64,000 nt of DNA from Mycobacteriaceae bacterium (GCA_028726465.1 JAQYQB010000014.1:203437-267436), one strand, 5' to 3'. Positions 35,148-46,580 are shown, counted from the first letter of the stretch. The notes: generated by a model not told the origin, from the letters alone. Made by a program: numbers and translations.

Positions 35148-36041
35148 TTATTTGTAGGCGCCGCGGCCCAGGGTGTCGCAGGACTTCATGGAGCCGGTCT
35201 GGTAGCCGGCGAGGAAGGACTCCTGGCGCTGCTCGGAGGTGCCGTGGGTAAAGGAGTCCGGATCCACCTGCCCGCCGGAGCGGGACTGGATGTTGTCATC
35301 GCCCACCGCGCGGGCGGTCTCGATGGCCTCGGCGACCTGCTCCTTGGTAATCGGCTCCAGGAGGGCGTCCTCGCCCTTGTCCGCGTGGGAGGCCCAGATG
35401 CCGGCGTAGCAGTCGGCCTGCAGCTCAATCTTGACCGCGTTGGAATCCTCGCCCGGGTCGTCGTAGTTCGACAGCCCCAGGGTGTCCTCGAGGTTCTGGA
35501 TGTGGTGGCCGAACTCGTGGGCCACGATGTACATCTGCGCCAGCGGGGCAGAGGAGCCGCCGAAGCTTTCCAGCTGCTGGAAGAAGGAGGTGTCGAAATA
35601 CGCGGTGTTATCCGCCGGGCAGTAGAAGGGGCCGGTCGCGGCCGAGGCGGCGCCGCAGCCCGACTGGGTGGCTTGCTCGAAGACCACGCGCTCCGGCTCG
35701 GTGTACTCGATGCCGGCCTGCTCCGGCAGGACCTCGCTCCACACGCGGTCCAGGGACACGCCCGTGAAGTCCACGCGGCAGTCATCGTACTTATTGCCGT
35801 CCTCCGGGGTCTGGCAATGATCCAGCTGGCCGCCGGCTTCTGCCCCGGAACCGGACTGGGACGCCGGCTCCTCGGAGCCGAGCAGGCCGCCCAGCTGCCC
35901 CGGGCTGCCGCCCAGCAACAGGTAGAGGCCGATCAAAACCACGGTGCCCAGGCCGCCGCCGGCCGCCACGACACCGCCGCGCCCGCCACCGCCGGTACGC
36001 GCCCGTTTACCACTAATGTCACCGCCACTGCGAAAAGTCAT
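35148..36041 (-). CDS. Membrane-anchored neutral zinc metallopeptidase (YpfJ-like)
   Basis: 297 residues. A basic cytoplasmic N-terminus, a transmembrane segment at about residues 29-45 and a linker precede the catalytic domain. The zinc motif HEFGHH, in IVAHEFGHHIQNLED, is clear, and the third-ligand region is ELQADCYAGIWA. Paired cysteines (QSGCGAAS and GPFYC) suggest a disulfide outside the cell. The C-terminal block TDKGEDAL-like helix and TSEQRQESFLAGYQTG are typical. Substrates are unknown. Confidence 0.87.
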   Translation of the reverse strand: MTFRSGGDISGKRARTGGGGRGGVVAAGGGLGTVVLIGLYLLLGGSPGQLGGLLGSEEPASQSGSGAEAGGQLDHCQTPEDGNKYDDCRVDFTGVSLDRVWSEVLPEQAGIEYTEPERVVFEQATQSGCGAASAATGPFYCPADNTAYFDTSFFQQLESFGGSSAPLAQMYIVAHEFGHHIQNLEDTLGLSNYDDPGEDSNAVKIELQADCYAGIWASHADKGEDALLEPITKEQVAEAIETARAVGDDNIQSRSGGQVDPDSFTHGTSEQRQESFLAGYQTGSMKSCDTLGRGAYK

Positions 36042-36418
36042 GGCTTAAGTGTGCCATGTCCGAGCCCTATCTACCTGTTTAGCGTCCGAAAATTTCCGCG
36101 TGAAATAAGAGATTGGGCCGGGCAGACGCGGCTGAAAAGGGCGGCGAGGGTCGAACAAAGACCACGTAAAGCCGGGGTTCAGCCGGAGGCCACACCGGAT
36201 AACGGTCGGCGCCCAGTGCCGGCAGGTGGGGGATAAGTCACTGCCCGTTGCCGTGGGTGGGTAGACTGAAAACGTCAACTTCTGCCTCCCTTCGCCGGGC
36301 TGGCAGCTGGGACGCCGCGGGCGCTGCGTGATGCGCGCTCAGCGGTGACTGCAGCGCGCCGGGCTTTGGGTGCGCGGAAGCTACCGAGGAAGCTATGTGT
36401 GAAGGGATTTGAGCAACA
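36042..36418. other. 377-bp divergent intergenic region between metallopeptidase and aspS
   Basis: Must contain both promoters. A candidate aspS -10 box TAGACT lies at 36260-36265, leaving a leader of about 150 bases. The leader is GC-rich with possible short stems, but no T-box or other known riboswitch pattern was recognised. No coding frame is convincing. Confidence 0.4.
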
Positions 36419-38251
36419 GTGCTGCGTACCCATTTGGCGGGCGAGCTCCGCAAGGATATTGCCGGCGAGACAGTAACGCTTACGGGGTGGGTGTCTCGAC
36501 GCCGTGACCACGGCGGAGTTATCTTCATTGACCTGCGCGACCGGAGCGGTCTGGCGCAGGTAGTCTTCCGCGAGTCCGAGGTCGCCGAGCGCGCCCACGA
36601 CCTGCGGTCCGAGTACTGCATCAAGGTCACCGGCGTGGTCGAGGCCCGCCCGGAGGGCTCGGAGAACCCGAACCTGCCCTCCGGCGAGATCGAGGTCAAC
36701 GTCACCGACCTGGAGGTGCTGAACAAGTCGGCGGCGCTGCCGTTCCAGATTGACGATCCGTCGACCTCCGGCGAGGTCGGCGAGGAAGCACGCCTGCGCT
36801 ACCGCTACCTGGACCTGCGCCGCGAGAGCCAGGGCAACGCCCTGCGCCTGCGCTCGGCCGCCAACCGCGCGGCCCGCCAGGTCCTGGACTCCCACGACTT
36901 CACCGAGATCGAGACCCCGACCCTGACCCGCTCCACCCCGGAGGGCGCGCGCGACTTCCTCGTGCCGGCCCGCCTGAAGCCGGGCTCCTGGTACGCGCTG
37001 CCGCAGTCCCCGCAGCTGTTCAAGCAGCTGCTCATGGTCGCCGGCATGGAGCGCTACTACCAGATCGCGCGCTGCTACCGCGACGAGGACTTCCGCGCCG
37101 ACCGCCAGCCGGAGTTCACCCAGCTGGACGTCGAGATGTCCTTCGTGGACCAGGACGACGTCATCGCCCTGGCCGAGGAAATCCTGGTCGCCCTGTGGAA
37201 GCTCATCGGCTACGACATCACCACGCCGATCCCGCGCATGACCTACGCGGACGCCATGAAGTTCTACGGCTCCGACAAGCCGGACCTGCGCTTCGACATC
37301 AAGATCGTGGAGTGCACCGACTTCTTCAAGGACACCACCTTCCGCGTCTTCCAGAACGAATACGTCGGCGCGGTCGTCATGGACGGCGGCGCCTCCCAGC
37401 CGCGTCGCCAGTTCGACGCCTGGCAGGACTGGGCCAAGCAGCGCGGCGCCAAGGGCCTGGCCTACATCACCATTGCCGAGGACGGCACCCTGGGCGGCCC
37501 GGTGGCCAAGAACATCACCGACGCCGAGCGCGAAGGCATCGCCGAGCACGTCGGCGCCAAGCCAGGCGACGCCATCTTCTTCGCCGCCGGCGACACCAAG
37601 TCCTCCCGCGCCCTGCTGGGCGCCGCTCGCGGCGAGATCGCCCGCAAGCTGGACCTCATCAAGGAAGGCGACTGGGCGTTTACCTGGGTCGTCGACGCCC
37701 CGCTGTTCGAGCCGGCCGCCGACGCCACCGCCTCCGGCGACGTGGCCCTGGGCCACTCCAAGTGGACCGCCGTGCACCACGCCTTCACCTCGCCGAAGCC
37801 GGAGTGGATTGACTCCTTCGACGAGAACCCGGGCGAGGCCACGGCGTATGCCTACGACATCGTCTGCAACGGCAACGAGATCGGCGGCGGCTCCATCCGT
37901 ATCCACCAGCGCGACGTCCAGGAGCGCGTCTTCAACGTCATGGGCATCGGCGAGGAGGAAGCCCGCGAGAAGTTCGGCTTCCTGCTGGACGCCTTCGCCT
38001 TCGGCGCCCCGCCGCACGGCGGCATCGCCTTCGGCTGGGACCGCATCGTCTCCCTGCTGGGTGGCTTCGACTCCATTCGCGACGTCATCGCCTTCCCGAA
38101 GTCCGGCGGCGGCGTCGACCCGCTGACGGATGCCCCGGCCCCGATCCCGGCCGCGCAGCGCAAGGAGACCGGCGTGGACTTCAAGCCGGAAAAGAACGCC
38201 AAGGCGGCTAAGGAAACCAAGCCGAAGGCGCCCGACTCGACGGATAACTAA
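36419..38251 (+). CDS. aspS: Aspartyl-tRNA synthetase
   Basis: Charges tRNA-Asp, and in organisms lacking AsnRS also tRNA-Asn. 610 residues of the long bacterial type: N-terminal OB anticodon-binding domain ([21 protein letters not shown]), class II motif 2 ([19 protein letters not shown]), a GAD insertion domain (about residues 310-430), and motif 3 ([18 protein letters not shown]). The GTG start gives the usual [10 protein letters not shown] beginning. The final ~35 residues are Lys/Ala-rich and variable. Confidence 0.96.
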   Translation: MLRTHLAGELRKDIAGETVTLTGWVSRRRDHGGVIFIDLRDRSGLAQVVFRESEVAERAHDLRSEYCIKVTGVVEARPEGSENPNLPSGEIEVNVTDLEVLNKSAALPFQIDDPSTSGEVGEEARLRYRYLDLRRESQGNALRLRSAANRAARQVLDSHDFTEIETPTLTRSTPEGARDFLVPARLKPGSWYALPQSPQLFKQLLMVAGMERYYQIARCYRDEDFRADRQPEFTQLDVEMSFVDQDDVIALAEEILVALWKLIGYDITTPIPRMTYADAMKFYGSDKPDLRFDIKIVECTDFFKDTTFRVFQNEYVGAVVMDGGASQPRRQFDAWQDWAKQRGAKGLAYITIAEDGTLGGPVAKNITDAEREGIAEHVGAKPGDAIFFAAGDTKSSRALLGAARGEIARKLDLIKEGDWAFTWVVDAPLFEPAADATASGDVALGHSKWTAVHHAFTSPKPEWIDSFDENPGEATAYAYDIVCNGNEIGGGSIRIHQRDVQERVFNVMGIGEEEAREKFGFLLDAFAFGAPPHGGIAFGWDRIVSLLGGFDSIRDVIAFPKSGGGVDPLTDAPAPIPAAQRKETGVDFKPEKNAKAAKETKPKAPDSTDN

Positions 38252-38259
38252 GGCGGCAC

Positions 38260-38290
38260 GCCCCGGGCCACGCGGTGCGTGTTCCGGGGC
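38260..38290 (+). terminator. Possible hairpin after aspS
   Basis: Arms GCCCCGG/CCGGGGC with a 17-base loop, followed by TTAA rather than a T-run, and only 29 bases before the next gene. It may be a partial terminator or a leader element of the next gene. Confidence 0.4.
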
Positions 38291-38318
38291 TTAACGCTTA
38301 CCCAGGAGGAGATTTTAG

Positions 38319-39536
38319 GTGGAGACTGCACAGCCCGACCAGCAGGCAATTGTCGCCTTTGCGGAGGACTTATTGTCCAACCGATTCGGGGGAACGCAAA
38401 AGCTCAGCGACGTCGAAGCCTTGGTTGGTTCGGGGCATGCGGTCGTGCTGCGGGCCCGCGTGGCCAACTCCCCGTTCCTCCCGCACCGCTCCGTGGTCAT
38501 CAAGCACAACCCGGCCACGGGCTACGCCGTCGATGACGCCGCCTTCCTCCGGGAGATCGTGGCCTACCAGTTCACCAACTCCCTGGCGGCGGACGTGCGC
38601 CCCGGGCCGGTGCTGCTGGCGCACGACGTGGACAAGCGCACGGTGGTGCTCACCGACTCGGGCAACACCGACACCTTCGCCGAGGCCCTCGAGTCCGCCG
38701 ACGCGGACGTGCGGCGCACGCTGCTGCGTTCTTTGGGCGCGGAGCTGGGCCAGATGCACGCTGGCACCGCCGACCGGGAGCAGGACTACGACCTGCTGCT
38801 GTCCCGGATGCTGAAAAAGCACCCGGAATACGCCGAGAACCAGGTCATGCGCGACAAGGCGCTCTATGACTCCATCTACCGCGGGGTGACCATCGCCGAG
38901 GCCGCCGGCCTGGAGGTCCCCGAGGAGGTCAAGGACCTGGCGGACCAGGCGGCCAAATCGCTGCAGTCCGGCCGCTACCGCGCCTTCACGCCCTTTGACC
39001 TGTCGCCGGACAACATCATCGTGGCCGACAACATCCACTTCCTGGACTACGAGTGGGCCGGTTTCCGCAACGTCGGCTTCGACGTCGCCTGCGTTATCGC
39101 CGGCTTCCCGCAGTTCCTCTTTGCCCAGCCGGTCTCCGACGGCGAGGCCGACGTTTTTATCGAGGCCTGGGCCCGCGAGGTCCACAGCCTGTGGCCGCAG
39201 TTTAAAGACGCCGGCCAGATCCAGCACCTGGTCACCGCCTGCCTGGTCGGCTGGGCCTTTTCCAGCTTGACCACCATGTCCGCCGGCGGGCTAGAGGTGC
39301 TCGCCGCCGTGCTGCGCGGACACGAGGAAATCCCGCTCGGCCCGGAGCAGTCCCTCCTGCGCACCGCCGAGCACGGGCCGTTCAACGACGACGAGCTGCT
39401 CATCCGCCGCGATCTCTTCGAGACCTTCGAGGCCCTGTCGCGCTTTGCCAACCGCTGCGAGGACGGCGACTGCCGCCCGGCCGCCGACTTCGGCGCGGTC
39501 GTAGCCCAGCGCCTGCGCGAGCCCGGCCAGCGCTAG
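38319..39536 (+). CDS. Aminoglycoside phosphotransferase-fold kinase-like protein
   Basis: 405 residues with a protein-kinase-like (APH/choline kinase) fold. The nucleotide-binding Lys is in [11 protein letters not shown]. The catalytic loop reads [13 protein letters not shown] where HGDLxxxN is usual: the His is replaced, but Asp and Asn remain. The metal-binding DYEWAG follows. The GTG has AGGAGGA 8 bases upstream. The substrate is unknown; the altered catalytic loop may indicate a diverged or regulatory role. It lies between aspS and rarA in the same direction. Confidence 0.72.
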   Translation: METAQPDQQAIVAFAEDLLSNRFGGTQKLSDVEALVGSGHAVVLRARVANSPFLPHRSVVIKHNPATGYAVDDAAFLREIVAYQFTNSLAADVRPGPVLLAHDVDKRTVVLTDSGNTDTFAEALESADADVRRTLLRSLGAELGQMHAGTADREQDYDLLLSRMLKKHPEYAENQVMRDKALYDSIYRGVTIAEAAGLEVPEEVKDLADQAAKSLQSGRYRAFTPFDLSPDNIIVADNIHFLDYEWAGFRNVGFDVACVIAGFPQFLFAQPVSDGEADVFIEAWAREVHSLWPQFKDAGQIQHLVTACLVGWAFSSLTTMSAGGLEVLAAVLRGHEEIPLGPEQSLLRTAEHGPFNDDELLIRRDLFETFEALSRFANRCEDGDCRPAADFGAVVAQRLREPGQR

Positions 39537-39592
39537 GTCGGCGCGGCGCGGACCCCGGCGTTGCCGCCCCGGACGTTGTAGAAGAAAGTGAG

Positions 39593-40984
39593 GTGCCAGC
39601 CACCGTGGCTCAAGAAGATCTCTTCGGTGGGATTTCCCCGACCCCGGAATCCGAACAGTCCAGCGGGCTGGCCGGCCGCGGGCAGCAGATGTTTAGCACC
39701 CACGCGGGCTCGCCGCTGGCCGCGCGCATGCGCCCGCGCACCCTGGACGAGGTCGTCGGCCAGAAACACCTGTTAGACCCCGGCAAGCCGTTGCGCCGGC
39801 TGGTGGAAGGCTCCGGGGAGGCCTCCGTCATCCTTTATGGCCCGCCGGGGACGGGCAAGACCACGATCGCCTCGCTGATCGCCAGCGCGATGGGGCAAAA
39901 CTTCGTGGGCCTGTCCGCGCTGGACTCCGGCGTCAAGCAGGTGCGCGAGGTCATCACGCAGGCCCGGCACGAGGCCGCCCGCGGCGCGCGCACCGTCCTC
40001 TTCATCGACGAGGTCCACCGCTTTTCCAAGACGCAGCAGGACGCGCTGCTGGCGGCCGTCGAAAACCGCACGGTGCTGCTGGTCGCCGCGACCACGGAGA
40101 ACCCGTCGTTCTCCGTGGTCTCCCCGCTGCTGTCGCGCTCGCTGCTGCTGCAGCTCAACCCGCTAGGCGACGAGGATCTTAAGACGCTGGTGGACCGGGC
40201 GGTGGGCGACGAGCGGGGCCTGGCCGGCCGCATCACCGTTAACGCCGAGGCCCGGGACCAGCTGGTGCTGCTGGCCGGCGGCGACGCGCGCCGCGTGCTG
40301 ACCTACCTGGAGGCCGCGGCCGAGGCCGTGCCCGACGGCGGGGAGCTGGATACCCAGACCATCAAGGACAACGTCAACAAGGCGGTGGTGCGCTACGACC
40401 GCGACGGCGATCAGCACTACGACGTCGTCTCCGCGTTCATCAAGTCGATCCGTGGTTCCGATCCGGACGCGGCCCTGCACTACCTGGCCCGCATGATTGA
40501 GGCGGGGGAGGACCCGCGGTTTATCGCCCGGCGGCTCATCGTGCACGCCTCGGAGGACATCGGCATGGCGGATCCGACCGCGCTGCCGACCGCCGTGGCC
40601 GCCGCCCAGGCCGCGCAGCTCATCGGCCTCCCGGAGGCCCGGATCCCGCTGGCGCAGGCCACCATTCATCTGGCGACGGCGCCGAAGTCGAACTCGGTCA
40701 TTGGCGCTATCGATGCCGCCCTGGGCGACGTGCGCGCCGGCAAGTCCGGCTTCGTGCCCGCCCACCTGCGCGACGGCCACTACGCTGGGGCGAAGGATCT
40801 GGGCAACGCCGTGGGCTACGTCTACCCGCACGACGATCCGCGCGGGGTGGTGGCCCAGCAGTACCTGCCGGACACCTTGGCGGACGCGGTCTACTACCAG
40901 CCCACCGATCACGGCGCGGAAAAGCGCGTGCGCGGTTTCCTGGGCCGCCTGCGGGACATCGTCCGCGGGCGCGGGCGCGGCTAG
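39593..40984 (+). CDS. rarA: Replication-associated recombination protein A (RarA/MgsA AAA+ ATPase)
   Basis: Clamp-loader-like ATPase acting at stalled replication forks. 463 residues. The N-terminal QEDLFGG, the motif [16 protein letters not shown], Walker A (GPPGTGKTT), Walker B ([18 protein letters not shown]) and sensor 1 ([10 protein letters not shown]) are present. The C-terminal tetramerisation domain follows ([20 protein letters not shown], then SEDIGMADP). The start is either the GTG at 39593 or that at 39605; the latter yields the common MAQEDLF N-terminus. Confidence 0.94.
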   Translation: MPATVAQEDLFGGISPTPESEQSSGLAGRGQQMFSTHAGSPLAARMRPRTLDEVVGQKHLLDPGKPLRRLVEGSGEASVILYGPPGTGKTTIASLIASAMGQNFVGLSALDSGVKQVREVITQARHEAARGARTVLFIDEVHRFSKTQQDALLAAVENRTVLLVAATTENPSFSVVSPLLSRSLLLQLNPLGDEDLKTLVDRAVGDERGLAGRITVNAEARDQLVLLAGGDARRVLTYLEAAAEAVPDGGELDTQTIKDNVNKAVVRYDRDGDQHYDVVSAFIKSIRGSDPDAALHYLARMIEAGEDPRFIARRLIVHASEDIGMADPTALPTAVAAAQAAQLIGLPEARIPLAQATIHLATAPKSNSVIGAIDAALGDVRAGKSGFVPAHLRDGHYAGAKDLGNAVGYVYPHDDPRGVVAQQYLPDTLADAVYYQPTDHGAEKRVRGFLGRLRDIVRGRGRG

Positions 40985-41070
40985 CGGCCGAGCAGGGACG
41001 AGCCGGGGCTAGCGCGGTGCCGGAGCGGCGCGCGGTACAGCCGGTGGGACGGGGCGATTTGGGCGTCCCG

Positions 41071-41103
41071 AACTTCACCCGCAGCTGTGGGGCGGGTAAA
41101 GTT
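41071..41103 (+). promoter_or_regulatory. Near-perfect hairpin in the alaS upstream region
   Basis: AACTTCACCCGC pairs with GCGGGTAAAGTT (11 of 12 positions) around a 9-base loop. A second inverted repeat GGGACG/CGTCCC (41046-41069) lies just upstream. No T-run follows. They may be an operator or leader structure for alaS. Confidence 0.4.
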
Positions 41104-41148
41104 GAGCGCTGTTACTGACGTTAGTCGATAGTCAAAGGAAGTTACCTG

Positions 41149-43815
41149 GTGAAGACCCACGAGATTCGGGAGCGCTTTACTGCGCATTTTGTGAAGAAGG
41201 GCCACGAGCCCGTCCCCAGCGCCTCGCTGATCCTGGACGATCCTAACCTGCTGTTCGTCAACGCCGGCATGGTTCCCTTCAAGCCCTACTTCTTGGGCCA
41301 GCAGAACCCGCCTTTCCCGAACGGGCTGGCTACCTCCATCCAGAAGTGCGTGCGCACCCTGGACATCGAAGAGGTCGGCATCACCACCCGCCACAACACC
41401 TTCTTCCAGATGGCCGGCAACTTCTCCTTCGGCCAGTACTTCAAGGAAGGCGCTATCACTAACGCGTGGGAGCTGCTGACCAACTCGGTCGACGACGGCG
41501 GCTTCGGCCTGGACCCGGATCGCCTCTGGGTCACCGTCTACGAGACCGACGACGAGGCCGCCAGCATCTGGCACGACAAGATCGGCGTGCCGGAAGAGCG
41601 CATCCAGCGCATGGGCATGGAGGACAACTACTGGTCCATGGGCGTGCCCGGCCCCTGCGGTCCGTGCTCCGAGATCTACTACGACCGCGGCGCCGAATAC
41701 GGCAAGGAAGGCGGCCCGGCGGCGGACGACAACCGCTACATGGAGATCTGGAACCTGGTCTTCATGCAGAACGAGCGCGGCGAGGGCAACGGCAAGGGCG
41801 ATTTCGAAATCGTCGGCGAGCTGCCGAAGAAGAACATCGATACCGGCCTGGGCATCGAGCGCGTCGCCTGCCTGCTCCAGGGCGTGGATAACGTCTACGA
41901 GACGGACCTGCTGCGCCCGGTCATCGACGTGGCCGAGGAGCTGACCGGCTCGAAGTACAACTCGAACCACGAGGACGACATCCGCTTCCGCGTTATCGCC
42001 GACCACTCCCGTACCGGCATGATGCTGATCCTGGACGGGGTGACCCCCTCCAACGAGGGCCGCGGCTACATCCTGCGCCGCCTGCTGCGCCGCATCATCC
42101 GCTCCGCCCGCCTGCTGGGCGCGACCGGGGAGACCATCGAGCGCTTCCTGACCACGGTCATGGACACCATGGAGCCGTCCTACCCGGAGATCGGCGACAA
42201 CCGCGAGCGCATCCTGCGCGTGGCCAAGAACGAGGAAAAGGCCTTCCTGAAGACCCTCGAGTCCGGCACCTACCGCTTCGACGAGGCCGCCGCAGCCGTT
42301 AAGGCCGCCGGCAAGAAGACCCTGCGCGGCGAGGACGCCTTCGCGCTGCACGACACCTACGGCTTCCCGATCGACCTGACCCTGGAGATGGCAGCCGAGG
42401 CCGGCCTCGAGGTCGACATGCCCGCCTTCGAGGCCGCCATGGCCGAGCAGAAGGCCCGCGCCAAGGCCGACAACCGCGCCAAGAAGCACGAGCACACCGA
42501 CGAGTCGCTCTACCGCGAGTGGGTGGACAACCAGCCGACCGTCTTCACCGGCTACGAGGAGCTGAGCTCCGACGCACAGGTCATCGGCCTGGTGCGCGAC
42601 GGCGAGAAGGTCACAGAGGCCGAGGTAGGCGACCAGGTCGAGGTCATCCTGGACCAGACCCCGCTCTACGCCGAGTCCGGCGGCCAGATGGCCGACCGCG
42701 GCCGCCTGGTGGCAGGGGAGACCACCCTGCAGATCGACGACGTGCAGAAGATCGGCAAGAAGCTCTGGGTCCACAAGGCCACCGTCACCGCCGGCGGTCT
42801 GGATCTGGGCACGCGCATGACCGCGGAGGTCGACGCCGCCTGGCGCCACGGCGCTACCCAGGCGCACACGGCCACCCACCTCATCCACGCCGCGCTGCGC
42901 CAGGTGCTGGGCCCGACCGCGGTCCAGGCCGGTTCTATGAACCGCCCGGGCTACCTGCGCTTCGACTTCAACTTCACCGACCAGCTCACCGAGGCCCAGA
43001 TGGAGGAGATCGCGCTTATCACCAACCAGGCGGTGGACTCCAACCTGGCGGTCAACACCATCGAGACCTCCCTGGAGGAGGCCAAGGCGATGGGCGCGAT
43101 GGCCCTGTTCGGCGAGAACTACGGCCGCAACGTCCGCGTCGTCGAAATCGGCGGGCCGTTCTCCATCGAGCTCTGCGGCGGCACCCACGTGGGCGCCTCC
43201 TCCCAGGTCGGCCCGGTCTCCGTGCTGGGTGAGTCCTCGGTGGGCTCCGGCGCCCGCCGTATCGAGGCCTACACCGGCCTGGATGCGTTCAAGTACTTCT
43301 CCAAGGAAGCCGCCCTGGTCGAGGGCGTGTCCCGCGACCTGAAGGTCCAGACCGAGGAGCTGCCGGAGCGAATCGCCCAGCTGAGCGAGAAGCTCAAGGC
43401 TGCGGAGAAGGAAATCTCCACCCTGCGCAAGGCCCAGCTGCAGGCCCAGGCCGCGGACTTCGTGGCCGCCGCCCGCGAGGTCAACGGCTTCCAGACCATC
43501 ATGCTGCGCCTGCCGGAAGGCACGGACGGCAACGACCTGCGCACCGTGGCTACCGACCTGAAGAACCGCCTGAAGGACCGGGACGGCGTTATCGCGCTGG
43601 GCGCGAAGAACGGCGAGAAGTTCTCCTTCATCATCGCCGCGACCCCGTCCGCGGTGGAGCGCGGTGTGAAGGCCGGCGACATCGTCAAGCTCTACGGCGA
43701 GTACGTCGACGGCCGCGGCGGCGGCAAGCCGGACATGGCGCAGGGCTCCGGCCGGCTGGCCGAGGGAGCCGAGCGCGGCTTCGAGGCCGTCAAGGACATG
43801 CTGGAAAGCCTGTAA
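41149..43815 (+). CDS. alaS: Alanyl-tRNA synthetase
   Basis: Charges tRNA-Ala and clears mischarged Ser and Gly. 888 residues: class II core ([20 protein letters not shown], then [10 protein letters not shown]), tRNA-recognition region, editing domain with [16 protein letters not shown] and the zinc-site pair ELCGGTHV, and the C-Ala/DHHA1 domain ending [13 protein letters not shown]-like (seen as [11 protein letters not shown]). The GTG start is preceded by AAAGGAAG. The ruvX gene follows after 5 bp. Confidence 0.97.
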   Translation: MKTHEIRERFTAHFVKKGHEPVPSASLILDDPNLLFVNAGMVPFKPYFLGQQNPPFPNGLATSIQKCVRTLDIEEVGITTRHNTFFQMAGNFSFGQYFKEGAITNAWELLTNSVDDGGFGLDPDRLWVTVYETDDEAASIWHDKIGVPEERIQRMGMEDNYWSMGVPGPCGPCSEIYYDRGAEYGKEGGPAADDNRYMEIWNLVFMQNERGEGNGKGDFEIVGELPKKNIDTGLGIERVACLLQGVDNVYETDLLRPVIDVAEELTGSKYNSNHEDDIRFRVIADHSRTGMMLILDGVTPSNEGRGYILRRLLRRIIRSARLLGATGETIERFLTTVMDTMEPSYPEIGDNRERILRVAKNEEKAFLKTLESGTYRFDEAAAAVKAAGKKTLRGEDAFALHDTYGFPIDLTLEMAAEAGLEVDMPAFEAAMAEQKARAKADNRAKKHEHTDESLYREWVDNQPTVFTGYEELSSDAQVIGLVRDGEKVTEAEVGDQVEVILDQTPLYAESGGQMADRGRLVAGETTLQIDDVQKIGKKLWVHKATVTAGGLDLGTRMTAEVDAAWRHGATQAHTATHLIHAALRQVLGPTAVQAGSMNRPGYLRFDFNFTDQLTEAQMEEIALITNQAVDSNLAVNTIETSLEEAKAMGAMALFGENYGRNVRVVEIGGPFSIELCGGTHVGASSQVGPVSVLGESSVGSGARRIEAYTGLDAFKYFSKEAALVEGVSRDLKVQTEELPERIAQLSEKLKAAEKEISTLRKAQLQAQAADFVAAAREVNGFQTIMLRLPEGTDGNDLRTVATDLKNRLKDRDGVIALGAKNGEKFSFIIAATPSAVERGVKAGDIVKLYGEYVDGRGGGKPDMAQGSGRLAEGAERGFEAVKDMLESL

Positions 43816-43820
43816 GCGCT

Positions 43821-44354
43821 ATGGCGAAAGTCACACCGGATGCTCCCGGCCAAGACGACCCCGGCCCCGGCCGGCGTCTCGGCGTGGACGTCGGCACCGT
43901 CCGAATTGGGGTAGCAGTCAGCGATCGCGACGCGCGCCTGGCTACCCCCGTGGAAACTGTCACCCGGGTGACCGGGTTCAAGGACCGCGACGGTGCGGAC
44001 ATCGATCGGCTCGTTGAGCTGGCCGAACAGTACGAGGTGGCGGAAGTGGTCGTGGGTCTGCCGCGAGATTTGCAGGCCAACGGCTCCAAGAGCGTTAAGC
44101 ACGCCAAAGAGATCGCGTTTCGTATCCGTCGCCGTTTGGCGAAGTCTGAAACGATGGTTTCGTTAGCACCTGTCAGATTGGCGGATGAGCGTCTCACCAC
44201 GGTGGTCGCCACTCAAGCCTTGCGTGCCTCTGGAGTTTCTGAGAAAAAGGGCCGTAAAGTGATTGACCAAGCCGCTGCTGTGGAGATTCTCCAAAGCTGG
44301 CTGGACGCCCGCGCGCGAGTATTATCCGATAACCAGAATGACGCAAACCAATAA
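43821..44354 (+). CDS. ruvX: RuvX/YqgF RNase H-fold nuclease
   Basis: Essential-family nuclease implicated in pre-16S rRNA end maturation and formerly called a Holliday junction resolvase. 177 residues. Conserved blocks are [41 protein letters not shown] and [11 protein letters not shown], with acidic metal ligands in the first and third and the final [14 protein letters not shown]. It is placed 5 bp after alaS and 27 bp before mltG, an order widely conserved in bacteria. Confidence 0.92.
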   Translation: MAKVTPDAPGQDDPGPGRRLGVDVGTVRIGVAVSDRDARLATPVETVTRVTGFKDRDGADIDRLVELAEQYEVAEVVVGLPRDLQANGSKSVKHAKEIAFRIRRRLAKSETMVSLAPVRLADERLTTVVATQALRASGVSEKKGRKVIDQAAAVEILQSWLDARARVLSDNQNDANQ

Positions 44355-44381
44355 AGCCTTCGAACTCAGGAGACTAATTTA

Positions 44382-45605
44382 GTGAGCCGCAATGAACAGC
44401 GCTTGGCTAGGCGCATGGAACCGAAGTTCGTGAAGCGACGCCAGCGGGGCTTAGCCGTGCTGATCGCCTCCTTCGTGCTGATCATCGGCGCGATCGTCTA
44501 TATCGGCGGCCAGATCCTGGTGGGCGACAAGGGCGGTTCGCGCACCGATTTCGAAGGGACGGGCAACGGCGTGACGCAGCTTATCCAGGTGCCGGAAGGT
44601 TCCTCCATCTCCCAGCTGGGCCCCGACTTGGTGGACAAGGGCGTGGTCAAGAGCGACGAGGCCTTCCAGACCGCGGCCGCCAACAACGTCGACGCCGGTT
44701 CCCTGCAGCCCGGGTTCTACCGCCTGCAGGAGGAGATGAGCGCGGAATCCGCCGTCAAGGCGTTGCTCGATCTAAACAACCAGGTGGATCTGCTCGACGT
44801 GCAGGGCGGTGCCACGCTCCAGGATGTCTCCGTCATTGGCGGCGACGTGCGCTACGGCATCTACTCCATGATTGAGAAGGTCACCTGCGAGGAAGGTAAC
44901 TGCGTCAACAAGGACGAGCTCGAGCGCGTCGCCTCGACCGTGGACCCGGAGCAGCTGGGCGCGCCGGAATGGGCCGTCGGGCCGGTTAAGGCCCGCGGCG
45001 ACGATCCCAAGCGCCTGGAAGGCCTCATCGCGCCCGGCCGCTACATTCTGGACCCGAACATGAGCGCCGAGGAGATCCTGACCGACCTGGTCTCGCGCTC
45101 GGCGGAGCAGTACAACGAGACCGACATTGTGGGCCGGGCCCAGGCCATCGGCGTGAGCCCCTACGAGCTGCTGACCTCTGCCTCCCTGGTTGAGCGCGAG
45201 GCGCCGGCCGGTGAGTTCGACAAGGTCGCTCGCGTCATCCTGAACCGCCTGGACGAGCCCATGCGCTTGGAGTTCGACTCCACCGTCAACTACGGGCTGG
45301 AGGACGTGGAGCTGGCCACCACCGACGAGGACCGCGAGCGCAAGACGCCGTGGAACACCTACGCCAAGGAAGGCCTGCCGGATACGCCGATCGCGTCGCC
45401 GTCGGAGGAGGCCATCCAGGCGATGGAGCACCCGGCCGAGGGCGAGTGGCTCTTCTTCGTTACCGTCGATGATCAGGGCACGACCGTGTTCACCAACAAC
45501 TTCGACGAGCACCAGGAAAAGGTCCGCGAGGCCCTCGACTCCGGCATCCTGGACCACCAGCGCCAAGGCACCAACCCGGCGGATGCGGACAACGCCGAAA
45601 ACTAG
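44382..45605 (+). CDS. mltG: Endolytic murein transglycosylase MltG (YceG)
   Basis: Cuts nascent glycan strands to release them from the membrane. 407 residues: cytoplasmic basic segment, one transmembrane helix at about residues 26-48, then the YceG domain. The catalytic Glu is in SLVEREAPAGEFDKVARVILNRL; LEFDSTVNYGL and PIASPSEEAIQAM are further family landmarks. The GTG follows AGGAGACT. The C-terminal ~20 residues are polar. Confidence 0.94.
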   Translation: MSRNEQRLARRMEPKFVKRRQRGLAVLIASFVLIIGAIVYIGGQILVGDKGGSRTDFEGTGNGVTQLIQVPEGSSISQLGPDLVDKGVVKSDEAFQTAAANNVDAGSLQPGFYRLQEEMSAESAVKALLDLNNQVDLLDVQGGATLQDVSVIGGDVRYGIYSMIEKVTCEEGNCVNKDELERVASTVDPEQLGAPEWAVGPVKARGDDPKRLEGLIAPGRYILDPNMSAEEILTDLVSRSAEQYNETDIVGRAQAIGVSPYELLTSASLVEREAPAGEFDKVARVILNRLDEPMRLEFDSTVNYGLEDVELATTDEDRERKTPWNTYAKEGLPDTPIASPSEEAIQAMEHPAEGEWLFFVTVDDQGTTVFTNNFDEHQEKVREALDSGILDHQRQGTNPADADNAEN

Positions 45606-45641
45606 AACGCTATAAAGCTAGAAAGCTAGGAGGCCTCGGAC

Positions 45642-46490
45642 ATGCCACGCGCGGCGGTATTGGGTTCGCCCATCGACCATTCGCTCTCCCCGGTGCTGCA
45701 CAACGCCGGCTACGCGGCCCTCGGCCTGGAGGACTGGGAGTACGGTCGGCAGGAGTGCACCGCCGAGCAGCTGCCCGGACTGGTGCGCGAGGCCGCGGCT
45801 GACGTGCGCGGCTTCTCCGTGACCATGCCCGGCAAGTTCGCCGCGGTGGAGGTCGCCGACGAGGTCACCGATCGGGCGCGGCTGCTCGGCTCGGCGAATA
45901 CGCTGGTGCGGCTCGACGGCGGGCGTTGGCGGGCCGACAACACCGACACCGAGGGCGTTGTGGGCGCGCTGCAGCGCCTGCTGGGGGACCAGCAGGTCGG
46001 CGAGGCCGTGCTGATCGGCGCCGGCGGCACCGCGCGCCCGGCGCTGTGGGCGCTGGCCCAACGCGGGGTGGAAACCGTCACCGTGCTCAACCGCTCCGAC
46101 CGTCGGGCCGAGCTCGATCCGCTGGCCCGTGAGCTCGGCCTCGAGCTGCGTACCACGGATTTCCACACCGACCTGGAGCAGCTGTCCCTGAACACCGGGG
46201 TCATCGTCTCCACGGTCCCGTCGGCGGCGCTGGAGGACTACCTGCTGGATCTGGCGCACGCGCCGGTACTCGACGTTATCTACGAGCCCTGGCCGACCCC
46301 GCTGACCGTGGCTGCGGTCGCGAACGGCTACGCGACGGTCAACGGGCATATCATGCTGGCGCACCAGGCCTTTAGCCAGTTCGAGCAGTTCACCGGCCGG
46401 CCCGCGCCGCAGGAAGAGATGATCTCCGCGCTCAACAACGCGCTGGCCGCCCGCCAAAGCTCGGTCATCAACCGCGCCAAACGCAGCTAG
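45642..46490 (+). CDS. aroE: Shikimate dehydrogenase
   Basis: Reduces 3-dehydroshikimate with NADPH. 282 residues. The substrate-binding N-terminus GSPIDHSLSPVLHNAGYAALG is standard. The catalytic Lys region reads FSVTMPGKFAAVEVAD. The nucleotide-binding loop GAGGTARPALWALAQRG and C-terminal NGHIMLAHQAFSQFE are present. It follows mltG and precedes the A24 peptidase and aroC; together with aroK, aroB and aroQ it makes this a shikimate-pathway cluster. Confidence 0.93.
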   Translation: MPRAAVLGSPIDHSLSPVLHNAGYAALGLEDWEYGRQECTAEQLPGLVREAAADVRGFSVTMPGKFAAVEVADEVTDRARLLGSANTLVRLDGGRWRADNTDTEGVVGALQRLLGDQQVGEAVLIGAGGTARPALWALAQRGVETVTVLNRSDRRAELDPLARELGLELRTTDFHTDLEQLSLNTGVIVSTVPSAALEDYLLDLAHAPVLDVIYEPWPTPLTVAAVANGYATVNGHIMLAHQAFSQFEQFTGRPAPQEEMISALNNALAARQSSVINRAKRS

Positions 46491-46580
46491 CCGCAAGGCG
46501 CCCTCCCCGGGCAGCCTCGCGCCAGATCCCCTAAGCTAGGTACCAAGAGCTAAAGCTTTGGGGGAGCGGGGGAATAGTTC

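Noticed and set aside
36042-36418. T-box leader upstream of aspS
   Set aside because: No conserved T-box bulge or specifier stem was found in the leader.
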